NCBI GenBank assembly: GCA_963735455.1
Contig: CAVTKZ010000004.1
Location: 62,001-126,000 of the forward strand
Direction: 5' to 3'
Origin: Palsa-1033 sp963735455
GTDB lineage: Bacteria > Chloroflexota > Limnocylindria > Limnocylindrales > CSP1-4
DNA: 64,000 bases
The notes below the pieces were generated by a model. It worked only from the letters and a program-made list of their open reading frames with translations. It was not told where the DNA came from and made no database searches. How positions within the stretch are numbered: the stretch's first letter is position 1; each line of letters opens with the position of its first letter. Made by a program: the position numbers and the translations under genes. Shown piece by piece: positions 50,898 through 59,852 of this stretch.

Positions 50898-51711
50898 CCG
50901 GCGTGCCTCGACCGAGCTTGGCCGGTTCGAGGGCGGTCCGCCGCCCGCGGTTCCGGAGGGCCCGTCGGACGGCCTCGGCGTGACTCCGTTGCTCGATCTC
51001 ATCGTCGAGCGGCGCGAGGTGGACCGGTTGCCCGACCCGGTGCTCCAGGGCGAGCCGGAGGAGGTAGTCGGCGAGCCACGGATTGCGGGGCAGGATTGGA
51101 CCATGGAGATACGTCGCGTAGATCGTTCCGCTCACCGCGCCCTCGGTCCCGTCACGGCCGTTGTTGCCAGCCCCGGCAATGACCCGCCCGAAGGGTTGGA
51201 CACCCGGTCCCAGCTCTGTGAGGCCTGAGTGGTTCTCGAATCCGACGACGGTCTGGGGACCCTCGCCGAAGCTCACCTCGCAGGCTGCGTGCTGCATGTA
51301 TCGGCGGGTTCCCGCGTGGGTCTCGAGATCGAGCAGGCCGAGCCCCGTGATCGCCGAACCCGAGACCGGGACATAGCGATGTCCGAGGAGCTGTAACCCG
51401 GCACACACGGCAAAGATCACGCTGCCCGCTTCGACGGCCCGCTGGAACGCCGGCGCCTTGCGCGCGAGATCGGCTGCGGCGATCGTCATCTCGACATCCT
51501 GGCCGCCCTGGATGAACACGAGGTCGAACGTCGCGAGGTCATGATCCATGCCCACTTCGACCGCCACGGTCTCGGTCCGGATCCCCCGCCAGGCGGCCCG
51601 CCGCTCGATCGCGACAACGTTGCCCCCGTCGCCGGCCACGTTCAGCAGCGATGCGTACAGGTGGGCGATCCGGATGGGCGGTACGGGGGAGTCCGGTCCG
51701 TTGGACGGCAT
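50872..51711 (-). CDS. gatD: Lipid II isoglutaminyl synthase glutaminase subunit (GatD-like)
   Basis: 279-residue class I glutamine amidotransferase of the CobB/GatD type. It hydrolyses glutamine and hands ammonia to MurT for amidation of D-Glu in the peptidoglycan stem peptide. Nucleophile Cys in IFAVCAGLQLLGHRY and His in YATYLHGPILPRNPWLADYLL are visible; FIQGGQDVEM is the oxyanion region. ATG 51711 starts 5 nt after the murT stop. The C-terminal 30 residues are Arg/Glu-rich and end within the duplicated repeat (PAETELSSG). Amidated lipid II is typical of Gram-positive-type walls. Confidence 0.9.
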   Translation of the reverse strand: MPSNGPDSPVPPIRIAHLYASLLNVAGDGGNVVAIERRAAWRGIRTETVAVEVGMDHDLATFDLVFIQGGQDVEMTIAAADLARKAPAFQRAVEAGSVIFAVCAGLQLLGHRYVPVSGSAITGLGLLDLETHAGTRRYMQHAACEVSFGEGPQTVVGFENHSGLTELGPGVQPFGRVIAGAGNNGRDGTEGAVSGTIYATYLHGPILPRNPWLADYLLRLALEHRVGQPVHLAPLDDEIEQRSHAEAVRRALRNRGRRTALEPAKLGRGTPAETELSSG

Positions 51712-51716
51712 CGGGC

Positions 51717-53180
51717 TCACGCCTCGCGCAAGCGTCCGACCCAACCGCGCTCGTGCAGCATGCCGCGGAGCTCGAGCATCGGGGTGTAGCCGGCCAGGAT
51801 CGTGAGCTGGCCACCGGGCGGGGTGCCCGCCAGGGCAGCTTCAAATGCCGGCCGACGATCGGAGACGACCGTCATCGATTGGGCGCCGACGCCGGCGTAC
51901 TTCAGGCGGTTGGCGAGCTCGTCGGCCCGCGTCCCGCTGACCGTGACCCGCTCGAGCAGGCCGGCGGCCGGACCGAAGTCCACGTCCCACAGCCAGGCGA
52001 AATCCTCGCCGTCGACGGGCGTATTACTGGCGGCGATGAGGAGCTGCCGCGGCTCGCCGGCGCAGGCCAGGGTTTGGAGGGTCGCGTTGTACGAGGTCGG
52101 ATTCTTGACGAAGCCCAGGACGATCCGCCGATCGCCGGCCTGGGCCACCTCGAGGCGCCCGAAGGCGGGCTTCACCTGTGCCAGCGCCCGCGCGGCGTGA
52201 TCCGGCGCGATTCCGAGCCCAACGAGGACCGCCAGCGCGGCCGCGACGTCATAGGCGATGTGGACCCCGGCCTGCGGGATCCGCAGGACGAGCTCGCCCG
52301 TCGAGAGGCGGACCGTGAGCTTCGTCTCGGCGATCCCGATCAGCTCGAGCGCCGTGACTGCGACGTCGAGCGCTGGTCGGCGCAGCCCGCAGGCGGGACA
52401 GGCGTAGGCCCCGAGGTGGCTCAGGTAGACCGTGCTGTAGGCGAGCGCCGCACCGCACCCCGGACAGCGGATCGAATCGGCAGCGCTCGTGATCCGATCG
52501 GTCGAGTGATCGAGATCGAGCCCGAAGGTGACCCGGCGCTCGGTCCGCTCGGGTGCCAGGGACGCCACAAGGGGATCATCGGCATTGACGATCCAGGCGG
52601 CATCGACGGGGAGGGAACGGGCGATCGCCTCGAGCGCGCCCGAGACCGCGTGCAGCTCGCCGTACCGATCGAGCTGGTCGCGAAACAGATCCAGGGCCAG
52701 CACCGCCCTCGGCGCAAGCTCGGGGACGACCTGGCGGAGCGCGCCCTCGTCGACCTCCGCCACGAGCACTTGCTCGGAGAGGCGACCTCGGGCATCGGCG
52801 GCCGCGAGCGCGAGCGTCGTCACGCCTTGGACGAGATTGGCCCCCGACGCATTGCTCCGGACCTCCACGCCTTCGGCCCGAAGCAGCGCGCTGAGCATCC
52901 GGCCGGTCGTCGTCTTGCCGTTGCTGCCGGTGATGACGATCACCGGCGTTCCGCTGCGATCCACGAGCTTGGCCAAGACACCTGGATCCAGGCGGCGGGC
53001 AACGAGGCCGGGGATCGATGTCCCGTCCCCCCGAGCCAGCCAGCGCGACAGCCGACCGGCCCACCGGCCCGCGGCGAGGGCGCCAACGAGCCGGAGATCC
53101 AGTCCCCGTTCCGGTGTCGGCCGCGGTCGGTCGCGTTGACGCGAGCGGAGCGACTTGGGCTTGATCGTCACCGACCTCAC
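51717..53180 (-). CDS. murT: Lipid II isoglutaminyl synthase ligase subunit (MurT-like)
   Basis: 487 residues. Mur ligase central domain with ATP site VIVITGSNGKTTTGRML and VAEVDEGAL, a four-Cys zinc ribbon inserted as in MurT (CPGCG and CPACG near 225-250), and the MurT C-terminal domain (FVKNPTSYNATLQTL; WLWDVDF). It activates the alpha-carboxyl of D-Glu for amidation with GatD. GTG 53180 is chosen because AGGAGG (53196-53191) is 10 nt upstream; an in-frame ATG at 53222 would place the repeat and ribosome site inside the gene. The gene pair is the intact copy of the locus whose scar lies at 41.6 kb. Confidence 0.9.
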   Translation of the reverse strand: MRSVTIKPKSLRSRQRDRPRPTPERGLDLRLVGALAAGRWAGRLSRWLARGDGTSIPGLVARRLDPGVLAKLVDRSGTPVIVITGSNGKTTTGRMLSALLRAEGVEVRSNASGANLVQGVTTLALAAADARGRLSEQVLVAEVDEGALRQVVPELAPRAVLALDLFRDQLDRYGELHAVSGALEAIARSLPVDAAWIVNADDPLVASLAPERTERRVTFGLDLDHSTDRITSAADSIRCPGCGAALAYSTVYLSHLGAYACPACGLRRPALDVAVTALELIGIAETKLTVRLSTGELVLRIPQAGVHIAYDVAAALAVLVGLGIAPDHAARALAQVKPAFGRLEVAQAGDRRIVLGFVKNPTSYNATLQTLACAGEPRQLLIAASNTPVDGEDFAWLWDVDFGPAAGLLERVTVSGTRADELANRLKYAGVGAQSMTVVSDRRPAFEAALAGTPPGGQLTILAGYTPMLELRGMLHERGWVGRLREA

Positions 53181-53231
53181 GATGGCCGGGCCTCCTGAGA
53201 TCAGTCTGAGATCAGCGAGCATTCAGCCGAG
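53166..53231. repeat. Right half of the duplicated murT flank with phased direct repeats
   Basis: Matches 41691-41757 with three mismatches and one indel. It contains TGAGATCAG at 53196 and 53207, 11 bp apart, immediately upstream of the murT ribosome site (minus strand). Confidence 0.75.
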
Positions 53232-53363
53232 GCTGAAATCCCCCGGCGTTTCTCAGACGATTCACAGGATTGACCTCGATCGTGACCGGGGGCGGTTGGG
53301 TTCGTTAGGCCGGATACGACACGTCGTTGTGCGGCGCCCGACCTGGATGTGCAGGAGGCGTTC

Positions 53364-54533
53364 ATGGCTCGCCGCGCCCGCCGCCGCCCCGAGACCCTGT
53401 CGATCCGCGACCACGAGTACGTCCGCCGACAGCTCCAACGAGACCAGCGCCGCAGCGACCGGCCGCGGCCGCCGGCGCCACGGCCCCAACCTGAGGATCC
53501 GGAGGCGGCCCTCGGTCGGATCAGCATCGCGCTGCTCCTGCTCCGCGTCTTCCTCGGGATGACGTTCATCTACGCGGGTCTCGACAAGCTCATCGATCCA
53601 GCCTTCCTGCGCTCGGCTGGACCGGGTTCGATTGGCGCTCAGCTCGCCACGTTCACCCGGGATTCGCCGGTCGCCGTGCTCGTCGAGACGTTCGCCCAGC
53701 CGTTCCCGATCCTGACGGGCCTGGCCATTTCGATCATCGAGATCGGGGTCGGCCTGGGGACCCTCACAGGCCTGTTGTTTCGCACCTCGGTGATCGGCGG
53801 GGCCTGCCTCTCGATCCTGTTCTGGCTGACCGCGTCGTGGGCCACGACGCCCTATTTCTACGGTCCCGACCTGCCCTATGCCGCGGGCTGGATCACCCTC
53901 GCGATCACTGGCCCCGGCCGTCGGTTCCTCGTCGAGCCGGCTCTGGCCAGCTTCGTCGATCTCGAGGACCGCGACGACGACGCCTGGTCGATCGGACGGC
54001 GCGCGTTCATCGAGGGCGGCATCCTCGGGTGCGGCGCCCTCGCCCTGGCGGCGCTCGGTGGCACCTTCGGTTCCTCGATCCTTGCCCCGCTCTTCGGGAG
54101 CCCGGCCGATACGTTGCCCGGCCCCGGGGCAGGCTCTCCGCAACCGAGTACGGGCCCCGCCGTCGGAGGGGCCAGCGAGGCGCCGTCACCGCTCGTCGGA
54201 GCGACCGGCACGCCGGCGGGCCCCGTCGTCGGGACCGTCGCCAAAGTCGATCGTCAGGGCTCGATCGCGTTCCTGGTCCCGAGCTCGGGCGATCCGGGCG
54301 TGGTCCTGAAGCTCTCGAACGGAACGTTTGTCGCCTACGACGCCGTGTGCACCCACGCGGGCTGTACGGTCGAGTTCGACCCGGGCCAGCAGGTCCTGGC
54401 CTGCCCCTGTCATGGCGCGGTGTTCGACCCGGCGCACCACGGGGCTGTGCTCGGTGGGCCGACCGATATCCCCCTGACCCAGCTGCCGATCAAGGTCGAC
54501 CCGAAGACCGGAGTGATCACCCTGTCCGGCTAG
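53364..54533 (+). CDS. DoxX-like membrane protein fused to Rieske [2Fe-2S] domain
   Basis: 389 residues. A basic, Arg-rich N-terminal 50 residues, then a DoxX/DoxD-type four-helix membrane domain (LLLRVFLGMTFIYAGLDKLIDPAFL; ITGLA/IEIGVGLGTLTGLLF region), a fifth helix or Tat-like segment (GGILGCGALALAALGGTFGSS), a Gly/Ser/Pro linker, and a C-terminal Rieske domain with CTHAGC and CPCHGAVFDP cluster ligands. DoxD-type domains take part in thiosulfate:quinone oxidation, and a covalent Rieske centre suggests quinol-linked electron transfer at the outer face. ATG 53364 has AGGAGG 5 nt upstream. Confidence 0.88.
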   Translation: MARRARRRPETLSIRDHEYVRRQLQRDQRRSDRPRPPAPRPQPEDPEAALGRISIALLLLRVFLGMTFIYAGLDKLIDPAFLRSAGPGSIGAQLATFTRDSPVAVLVETFAQPFPILTGLAISIIEIGVGLGTLTGLLFRTSVIGGACLSILFWLTASWATTPYFYGPDLPYAAGWITLAITGPGRRFLVEPALASFVDLEDRDDDAWSIGRRAFIEGGILGCGALALAALGGTFGSSILAPLFGSPADTLPGPGAGSPQPSTGPAVGGASEAPSPLVGATGTPAGPVVGTVAKVDRQGSIAFLVPSSGDPGVVLKLSNGTFVAYDAVCTHAGCTVEFDPGQQVLACPCHGAVFDPAHHGAVLGGPTDIPLTQLPIKVDPKTGVITLSG

Positions 54534-54631
54534 GTCCCGCAGGACGCCGCCTGGCCCCGACGGCAGAGCAGCGCGGATCCCCTGGTTCACCGGTTCGATG
54601 GACGAGTCTCGCTCGGCGACCTTGCGATCCG

Positions 54632-56272
54632 CTACGGGCCTGGCGACGCGGGCCGAAGCGATGCTTCCTGGATCGTGGGGACCACCCCAGCCCAGGCGAG
54701 GATCGCGGCGGTCAGCTCCTTGAATCCGGTGGCCGGGAATCCGGGCAGCGCGGCCGCGTAGCGCGGGTCGAGGCCCCATGACCAATCGAACGTGCCCGCG
54801 TCGAAGACATGGGCGCCCCTCGGGGCGAGCCAGGCCGCTGCCCCGGCCTGACCGTCGCCCCGGCCCCGCAGGTGAACCGGCGTCGACGCCAGGTCGAAGG
54901 CTCCGGGCTGAGTCGAGGCGAGGTCAACCTCGGCGCCGATCAGGCCGGGCAGCTTCTGCCCTGGCCCGAGGCCGCTCGCAGGGGCAAAGCGCGCGATATC
55001 GGGTCCGAGGTCCATCGCCCCAAGGCCGGCAACGATCCCGCCGTAGTCCTCGCCCAACAGGTCGCGCGCGGGGCGTGGTTGCGGCAGCTCGGTGAACCGG
55101 GTCGTCGCCGCCTGCGGATCGTGGCCAGCGAGCGGATCGAGCGCGGCACTCTTGTACTCGACGATCGTCCGATCGGTGATGCCCGCGCTGTCCGGGCCCA
55201 GGCGCGCCTGCCACCAGGCCGTGTTCGCGCCGAAGTCGAGGATGCTGACCCCGGCCGCCGCCGCCGCGTCGAACGTGTCGTGCATCCCCGCGGTCCAGTA
55301 CTCGCTGTGGCCGGACAGGATCACCGCCTTGGCCCCGGTCACGAGGCTCGGATCCGCCGCGACATCGGCATCGGTCGCGTAGGCGGGCGCATAGCCGTGG
55401 TCCTCGAGCCAGACGATCAGTGGGAAGTCGAGCCGGAATAGATACCCCGCCCCGTCCTCGAGGGCGTACGGGCGGTCGAAGCTGACCTCATACGCAAGGG
55501 GATGGGGTCCATGGGGCCAGCCGTACAGGTCCGGGCCACCGAACGGGTTGTAGGCCTGGTAGGTCATGACTGGCAGGATCACCACGACGGGTGCTGGTGT
55601 CACCGGTCGGACGACGAACAGAATGTAGCCCTGGGCCCCAGATGCGGCGGTCAACTTGACCAGATACACGCCACTCCGCCAGGTGGCGGGGATCACGAGC
55701 GTCGTCGAGACCGGCCAGTGCTCCTCGACGAGGCCGGTCACCGGGTCTGGTCGAGCGAGCGGTTCGGCGCCGGCCGGGATCCCAGCCTGCAATTCGAGGT
55801 AGGTGGCGTCGTCGCGTCCGACCCGGAAGACGTCGAGACGCACCGGGCCGCCGAGCGAGCGGAGATGGAGCTGGAGCTGACCGCCGGCGACGACGCTGGT
55901 CGCGCCGGCGTAGCCCTCGACGGCATCACTTGGGGCGGCAAGTCGCCAGTCGAGCGGACCGGCGCTTGGATCCCGAAAGAGCGGCGGGGCGCCATCCTGG
56001 TACTCGCGTAGGAGCACTGCCAGCGTCGGGCGGGGACCGGTCAAGGGAACCGTCCGGTCGTCCGGCAGCGTGACCTCGAGGATTTGGCCAGGCGGGCTCA
56101 TTTGACCGGGCGTGGTCGCCGGGAGGGGGACAGCCGGAGCGGGTGATGGCGACAAGGCGGGTCGGCTCGATGGCCTGGGCGAGCCGCAGGCGGCAAGAAC
56201 CGCGAGGACAAGCGTGAGCACCCAGGTCCGGGCGATCCGAGCGGCGGCTACCCGGTGACGGCCGCATCTCAC
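54632..56272 (-). CDS. N,N-dimethylformamidase large-subunit-like secreted lipoprotein
   Basis: 546 residues. Lipoprotein signal TWVLTLVLAVLAAC and a Pro/Ser linker lead to a domain like the C-terminal half of the dimethylformamidase beta subunit: MTYQAYNPFGGPDLYGWPHG, VILSGHSEYWTAGMHDTFDAA and the glutamine-amidotransferase-like core with FGANTAWWQARL. The Cys nucleophile of true GATases is not present, and in real dimethylformamidase Fe is bound by Tyr/Glu; whether those ligands exist here was not resolved. Export argues against the soluble amidase role; surface glycan or amide hydrolysis is possible. GTG 56272 is the only start near the signal. Confidence 0.8.
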   Translation of the reverse strand: MRCGRHRVAAARIARTWVLTLVLAVLAACGSPRPSSRPALSPSPAPAVPLPATTPGQMSPPGQILEVTLPDDRTVPLTGPRPTLAVLLREYQDGAPPLFRDPSAGPLDWRLAAPSDAVEGYAGATSVVAGGQLQLHLRSLGGPVRLDVFRVGRDDATYLELQAGIPAGAEPLARPDPVTGLVEEHWPVSTTLVIPATWRSGVYLVKLTAASGAQGYILFVVRPVTPAPVVVILPVMTYQAYNPFGGPDLYGWPHGPHPLAYEVSFDRPYALEDGAGYLFRLDFPLIVWLEDHGYAPAYATDADVAADPSLVTGAKAVILSGHSEYWTAGMHDTFDAAAAAGVSILDFGANTAWWQARLGPDSAGITDRTIVEYKSAALDPLAGHDPQAATTRFTELPQPRPARDLLGEDYGGIVAGLGAMDLGPDIARFAPASGLGPGQKLPGLIGAEVDLASTQPGAFDLASTPVHLRGRGDGQAGAAAWLAPRGAHVFDAGTFDWSWGLDPRYAAALPGFPATGFKELTAAILAWAGVVPTIQEASLRPASPGP

Positions 56273-56375
56273 CTGCTCATGATCAATTCGATTGCATCGG
56301 TCTGGTGGCTAAGAACGGGTTCGCGAATCGCAACCCAGGCACTCGATCGAGCTGGCAAGGTACTACCGGTCCCTC

Positions 56376-56486
56376 GTGAAGACCTACCGCAAGAATCCAG
56401 ACCACAACGCGGCGCTCGTCAAGGAGCTTGCCCGGACAGTCCGACAGATGAAGAGGTTCGCAAAGGACGCTAAGCCCGGCCGGTGA
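56376..56486 (+). CDS. Small basic ORF, possible remnant
   Basis: From GTG 56376: 36 residues, VKTYRKNPDHNAALVKELARTVRQMKRFAKDAKPGR. The frame is open for another 18 codons upstream (ELARYYRSLVK) without an ATG, so it could be the end of a decayed helical protein. No ribosome site is evident. Confidence 0.3.
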   Translation: MKTYRKNPDHNAALVKELARTVRQMKRFAKDAKPGR

Positions 56487-56526
56487 CAGACGAGCTATCG
56501 CAAGAGAGCGCTACGTTGAACCCGTG

Positions 56527-56832
56527 ATGAGGCCCGACATAACGACGCAGCCATCCGACGACATTTGCCCAGCAGGTGGGCAGCATGAGCCGATTAGGAT
56601 CTCGTATGGCTATCCAAGTGGCGAGATGATCGAAGCCTACGAACGAGGCGAGATCTCGCTCGGTGGTTGTGAGGTGTCGCCCGCGTCACCGACCTCGCGA
56701 TGCAGGAGGTGCGGCGCCGAGGCGACCACCGAAGGCGGGCCAGCGCTCGCTGGCCTGACCGGGATCACGTTCGCTGAGGAGCAGGTGATCCAGCAGAAGA
56801 ATGGCGCCCAGGAAGCCTCACCATTCGACTAG
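56527..56832 (+). CDS. Conserved hypothetical zinc-ribbon-like protein
   Basis: 101 residues. CPAGGQHEPIRISYGYPSGEM, GEISLGGCEVSPASPTSRCRRCG: two Cys pairs (CxxG and GGC / CRRC) and the YGYPSxEMxEAxxRGEI pattern mark a small hypothetical family found in actinobacteria and Chloroflexota. One of the four expected zinc ligands of the first knuckle appears to be Gly/Gln. Function unknown. The GTG 56524 one codon earlier is also possible. It overlaps the end of the convergent SARP gene by 15 nt. Confidence 0.7.
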   Translation: MRPDITTQPSDDICPAGGQHEPIRISYGYPSGEMIEAYERGEISLGGCEVSPASPTSRCRRCGAEATTEGGPALAGLTGITFAEEQVIQQKNGAQEASPFD

Positions 56833-59736
56833 CTTCCAGACCTCTGCCTGCGGGTCACCCGGCCGCGCGCCAACCTCCGCGAATAGGGCGACTGCACGCT
56901 TGAGGTGCTCCATGGCCTCGGCCTCGTGACCCTCGGCGTGGAACAGGTCGGCCAGGTTGTTTTCCAGGGCCGCCTGCCGATGCCGGTCCCCCTGGCGCTC
57001 GCAACGAACGAGCGCTTCGCGAGTTAGCTCGATCGCCCGCGCCCGATCACCGCCATCGGCGTAGACCAGGGCAAGGGTGTTGAGGGCAGCGATTCGGAGG
57101 CTCGGGTCGGCTGGAGCTCGATCGGAGCTCGGGTCGGCCGATGAGGCAGACTCGGCGAGGTCCGCCGCGGCGACCGCCCGTTCCAGATGCTGCCGGGCCA
57201 GGGGCAGATCATGCCGACCACGGGCGATGATGCCCAGAAGGTCTTCGGCCCGCGCGATGGCTGACGGATCCTTGGCCGTGTGTGCCAGGTTCAGCGCGTC
57301 CGTGGCCAGCAGATCCGCACGCTCTGGCTCGCCCTCCCGATGGGCGATTGCGCCGCGGTCCACGAGGATCCTCGCTTGGGTGGCGGGCTCGCCCGTGGGA
57401 CCAAGCGCCGCGAGCGCGGCGATCAGGTAGCGATCTGCTCGATCGCGCTCGCCGACTCGGGCGAGCACCATCGCGACTTGGTGGTCAAGCCGCGCCTCAT
57501 GCTCCGGGCCGGCGAGACCCAGAGCGGTCTCCAGGTGGTTCAGGGCCCCGTCGTAGTCGCCAAGCAGGACGAGGACATCGCCGAGGGCGCTATGAATCTC
57601 GGCCACCGCAGGGTGACCGAGCGCCAGCGCCAATTCGAGGTGGCTGCGTGCCTGCGCGTTGGCGAAGACCCGGCACGCAGCCTCGCCTGCCTGGTAGTGC
57701 GCCTCGGCAGCCCGCGCAGATCGACCAGCGAGGGCCTCGTGGTAGGCGATCGATGACCAGCGCCCAACGTCGGGCCGGCCGTGGGTCGGCCGGGCGAGAA
57801 CATCGGCCACGCGGCCGTGCAGTAACCGCCGGCGGGCGAGGCTGAGCCGCTCGTAGGCGACATCGCGCAGCCGACCATGGGTGAAGTCGTATCGCACACC
57901 GCCGCGCTCGTCGGCGCCGGCCTCGAGGATCAGCCGGCGGCGGACGAGCTCGTCCAGCCCGTCGACCGCCTCGCCGTCCGTCCGACCACTGGCCGCCTGG
58001 ACGGTTTCGAGATCGAACGATCGACCGATCGCGGCCGCGGCCGACACGATCTGGCGGGCGATCGGGCCGACCGCGTCCAGCCGCGCGTTGAGCAGCGCCA
58101 CGACGCCATCGGGCATTTGCTCCTCTTCCCAGGTCGGGCCAGCCAACGCTTCGGCGACGTAGAGCGGCAGGCCCTCCGAGCGCTCGTAGAGGGCATTGAC
58201 GTGGGTGTCGTCGATCGATCCTCCACGGGTGACGTCGACGAGCGCCCGAACTTCCTCGCGGTCGAACCGGCCAAGAACGACCCGAACCGCGAGGCCATCG
58301 CCCTCGGGCGCTGCCAGGACGAGGTCGCGCACACCCGCCAACAGCTCTTCCGGGCGCCAAGTCACTAGGAGGGCGACGGGCCGGGACCGCAGCCGGCGCG
58401 CCAGATACCCGATGAATTCGATCGTCGAGGAGTCGGCTAGGTGCAGGTCGTCGAGCCAGAGTACGCCCGGGCTCGCGCCCACGGTGAGTGCCGCGAGAAC
58501 CTCAGCCAGCGCCTCGAACAGTCGCGTCCGACCGAATGGATCATCTCGGGCTATGCCGCCCCGCCCACGTGCGTCCATGAGCTGTGGCACGAGGCGCGCT
58601 GCCTCACGCATCACGTCGGGGCCCAGAGCACGGAGGCGGTCGGCTCCACCAGGTCGCTCGACCCCGGCCCGAATGAGTTCGACCACCGGTGCGAAGGCAA
58701 TGGCCTCCTCTCCGCCGTAGTTCCTTGCCCGAAGGAGCGCGCCACCCGAACTGCGGACCTGCTTGGCTAGCTCGGCGCCCAGCCGGGTCTTGCCGATTCC
58801 AGCCTCACCTTCGATGAGCAGGAGCCGGCCATCGGGTCCAACCACCGAGTACCCCGCGAACAGTGCGGCGAGCTCCGTCGCCCGGCCCACGAGTGGCCCC
58901 GGCGAAGCCGGTCGCAAGCCCAGCCCGGAGGTCGGCCCGATGGTCGAGGGCGCGACCCCGGATCTCGCGGCTGGAACGAATTGGCCGTCCCGGATCGCCT
59001 CAGCCAGGGCGGTTGTCTCCGCGAGTGGCGCGACCCCCAGCTCGGCATCGAGGATTCGCACGCATTCGCGGTACTGCTGCAGGGCTGCCGAGGGCTCGCC
59101 GGCCGCGGCGAGGGCGGACATCAGGACCACGTGTGCGGGCTCGTGGAGTCCGTCGAGCTCCAGCCAGCGCTGGGCTGCCCGGATCGTTGCCGCCCAGGCC
59201 TCCAGTCCTGCCCGACCCCGAGCCAGTCGCTCCAGCGCCCCGCTCAGCTCGCGGCGGTAGGCCTCAGCTTCGGCCGCCTGCCAGGCTTCGAATTCGCTGG
59301 AGCGCACGGCAAAGCCAGCCATGAACACCCCTCGATCGAGGGCCACGGCCTCGTCGAGCGCGTCGAGGCACTCGGCACAGGGAACCGCGATCTCATGGTC
59401 ATGGCCACGGACGCGGGCAAGAGCTTGGCCGAAGCGCCACGCGTCAACGTCGAGCTCCATCGGGCGAAGGCCGACCGAGCTCCGGTCAATCTCGAGCCCG
59501 ACCCCGCCGAGGGCGGCTTTGAGCACCGAGAGCGTGCGTCGGAGCGCGCCGTGCGCACCGGCTTCGTCCGACTCGGGCCAGAGCAGGGCCGCCAGCGTCT
59601 CCCGACTGGCCGGCCGGCCCCCGATCGCAAGATAGGCGAGGAGGGCCGTTGCCTTGCGAGTGTCCACGACGAGCGGGACACCGTCGACGTCGACGCGCAC
59701 GGGGCCGAGTAGCTCAAGGCGGAGTCGAGGCGCCAT
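56818..59736 (-). CDS. SARP-family regulator: BTAD, AAA ATPase and TPR protein
   Basis: 972-residue transcription regulator of the AfsR/DnrI type with STAND ATPase. Residues 1-95 are the OmpR-like winged helix (RLRLELLGPVRVDVDGVPL; KATALLAYLAIGG; RRTLSVLKAALG), 100-245 the bacterial transcriptional activator domain (LHEPAHVVLMSALAAAGEPSAALQQYRECVRIL), then AAA with Walker A EGEAGIGKTRLG and Walker B VLWLDDLHLADSS, and C-terminal TPRs. ATG 59736 has TACCGT 6 nt upstream (leaderless). SARPs activate secondary metabolism and stress genes; the target here is unknown. Divergent from the SpoIIE-type gene. Confidence 0.9.
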   Translation of the reverse strand: MAPRLRLELLGPVRVDVDGVPLVVDTRKATALLAYLAIGGRPASRETLAALLWPESDEAGAHGALRRTLSVLKAALGGVGLEIDRSSVGLRPMELDVDAWRFGQALARVRGHDHEIAVPCAECLDALDEAVALDRGVFMAGFAVRSSEFEAWQAAEAEAYRRELSGALERLARGRAGLEAWAATIRAAQRWLELDGLHEPAHVVLMSALAAAGEPSAALQQYRECVRILDAELGVAPLAETTALAEAIRDGQFVPAARSGVAPSTIGPTSGLGLRPASPGPLVGRATELAALFAGYSVVGPDGRLLLIEGEAGIGKTRLGAELAKQVRSSGGALLRARNYGGEEAIAFAPVVELIRAGVERPGGADRLRALGPDVMREAARLVPQLMDARGRGGIARDDPFGRTRLFEALAEVLAALTVGASPGVLWLDDLHLADSSTIEFIGYLARRLRSRPVALLVTWRPEELLAGVRDLVLAAPEGDGLAVRVVLGRFDREEVRALVDVTRGGSIDDTHVNALYERSEGLPLYVAEALAGPTWEEEQMPDGVVALLNARLDAVGPIARQIVSAAAAIGRSFDLETVQAASGRTDGEAVDGLDELVRRRLILEAGADERGGVRYDFTHGRLRDVAYERLSLARRRLLHGRVADVLARPTHGRPDVGRWSSIAYHEALAGRSARAAEAHYQAGEAACRVFANAQARSHLELALALGHPAVAEIHSALGDVLVLLGDYDGALNHLETALGLAGPEHEARLDHQVAMVLARVGERDRADRYLIAALAALGPTGEPATQARILVDRGAIAHREGEPERADLLATDALNLAHTAKDPSAIARAEDLLGIIARGRHDLPLARQHLERAVAAADLAESASSADPSSDRAPADPSLRIAALNTLALVYADGGDRARAIELTREALVRCERQGDRHRQAALENNLADLFHAEGHEAEAMEHLKRAVALFAEVGARPGDPQAEVWKLVEW

Positions 59737-59840
59737 GGCGATACGGTACAGGGGTGCCATGGCCGCCGTAACGTTCTGTAGCTGCCACGCTGTGCTTGCC
59801 ACGGCTAGCGTTTCGTAACGATTCCCGGACGAGCTAGGAG

Positions 59841-59852
59841 TAGAACTCGGTC
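59841..59852 (+). promoter_or_regulatory. -10 box of leaderless SpoIIE-type gene
   Basis: TAGAAC (59841-59846) and 6 nt to ATG 59853; the opposite-strand SARP gene has TACCGT at 59748-59743 with the same spacing. Confidence 0.4.

Noticed and set aside
51651..53198. 515-codon plus-strand frame opposite murT/gatD
   Set aside because: Antisense of two conserved genes; no recognisable domains.
41611..53231. Duplicated flanks as terminal repeats of a transposable element
   Set aside because: No terminal inverted repeats, no target-site duplication and no transposase; the tract instead joins the inner ends of known genes.
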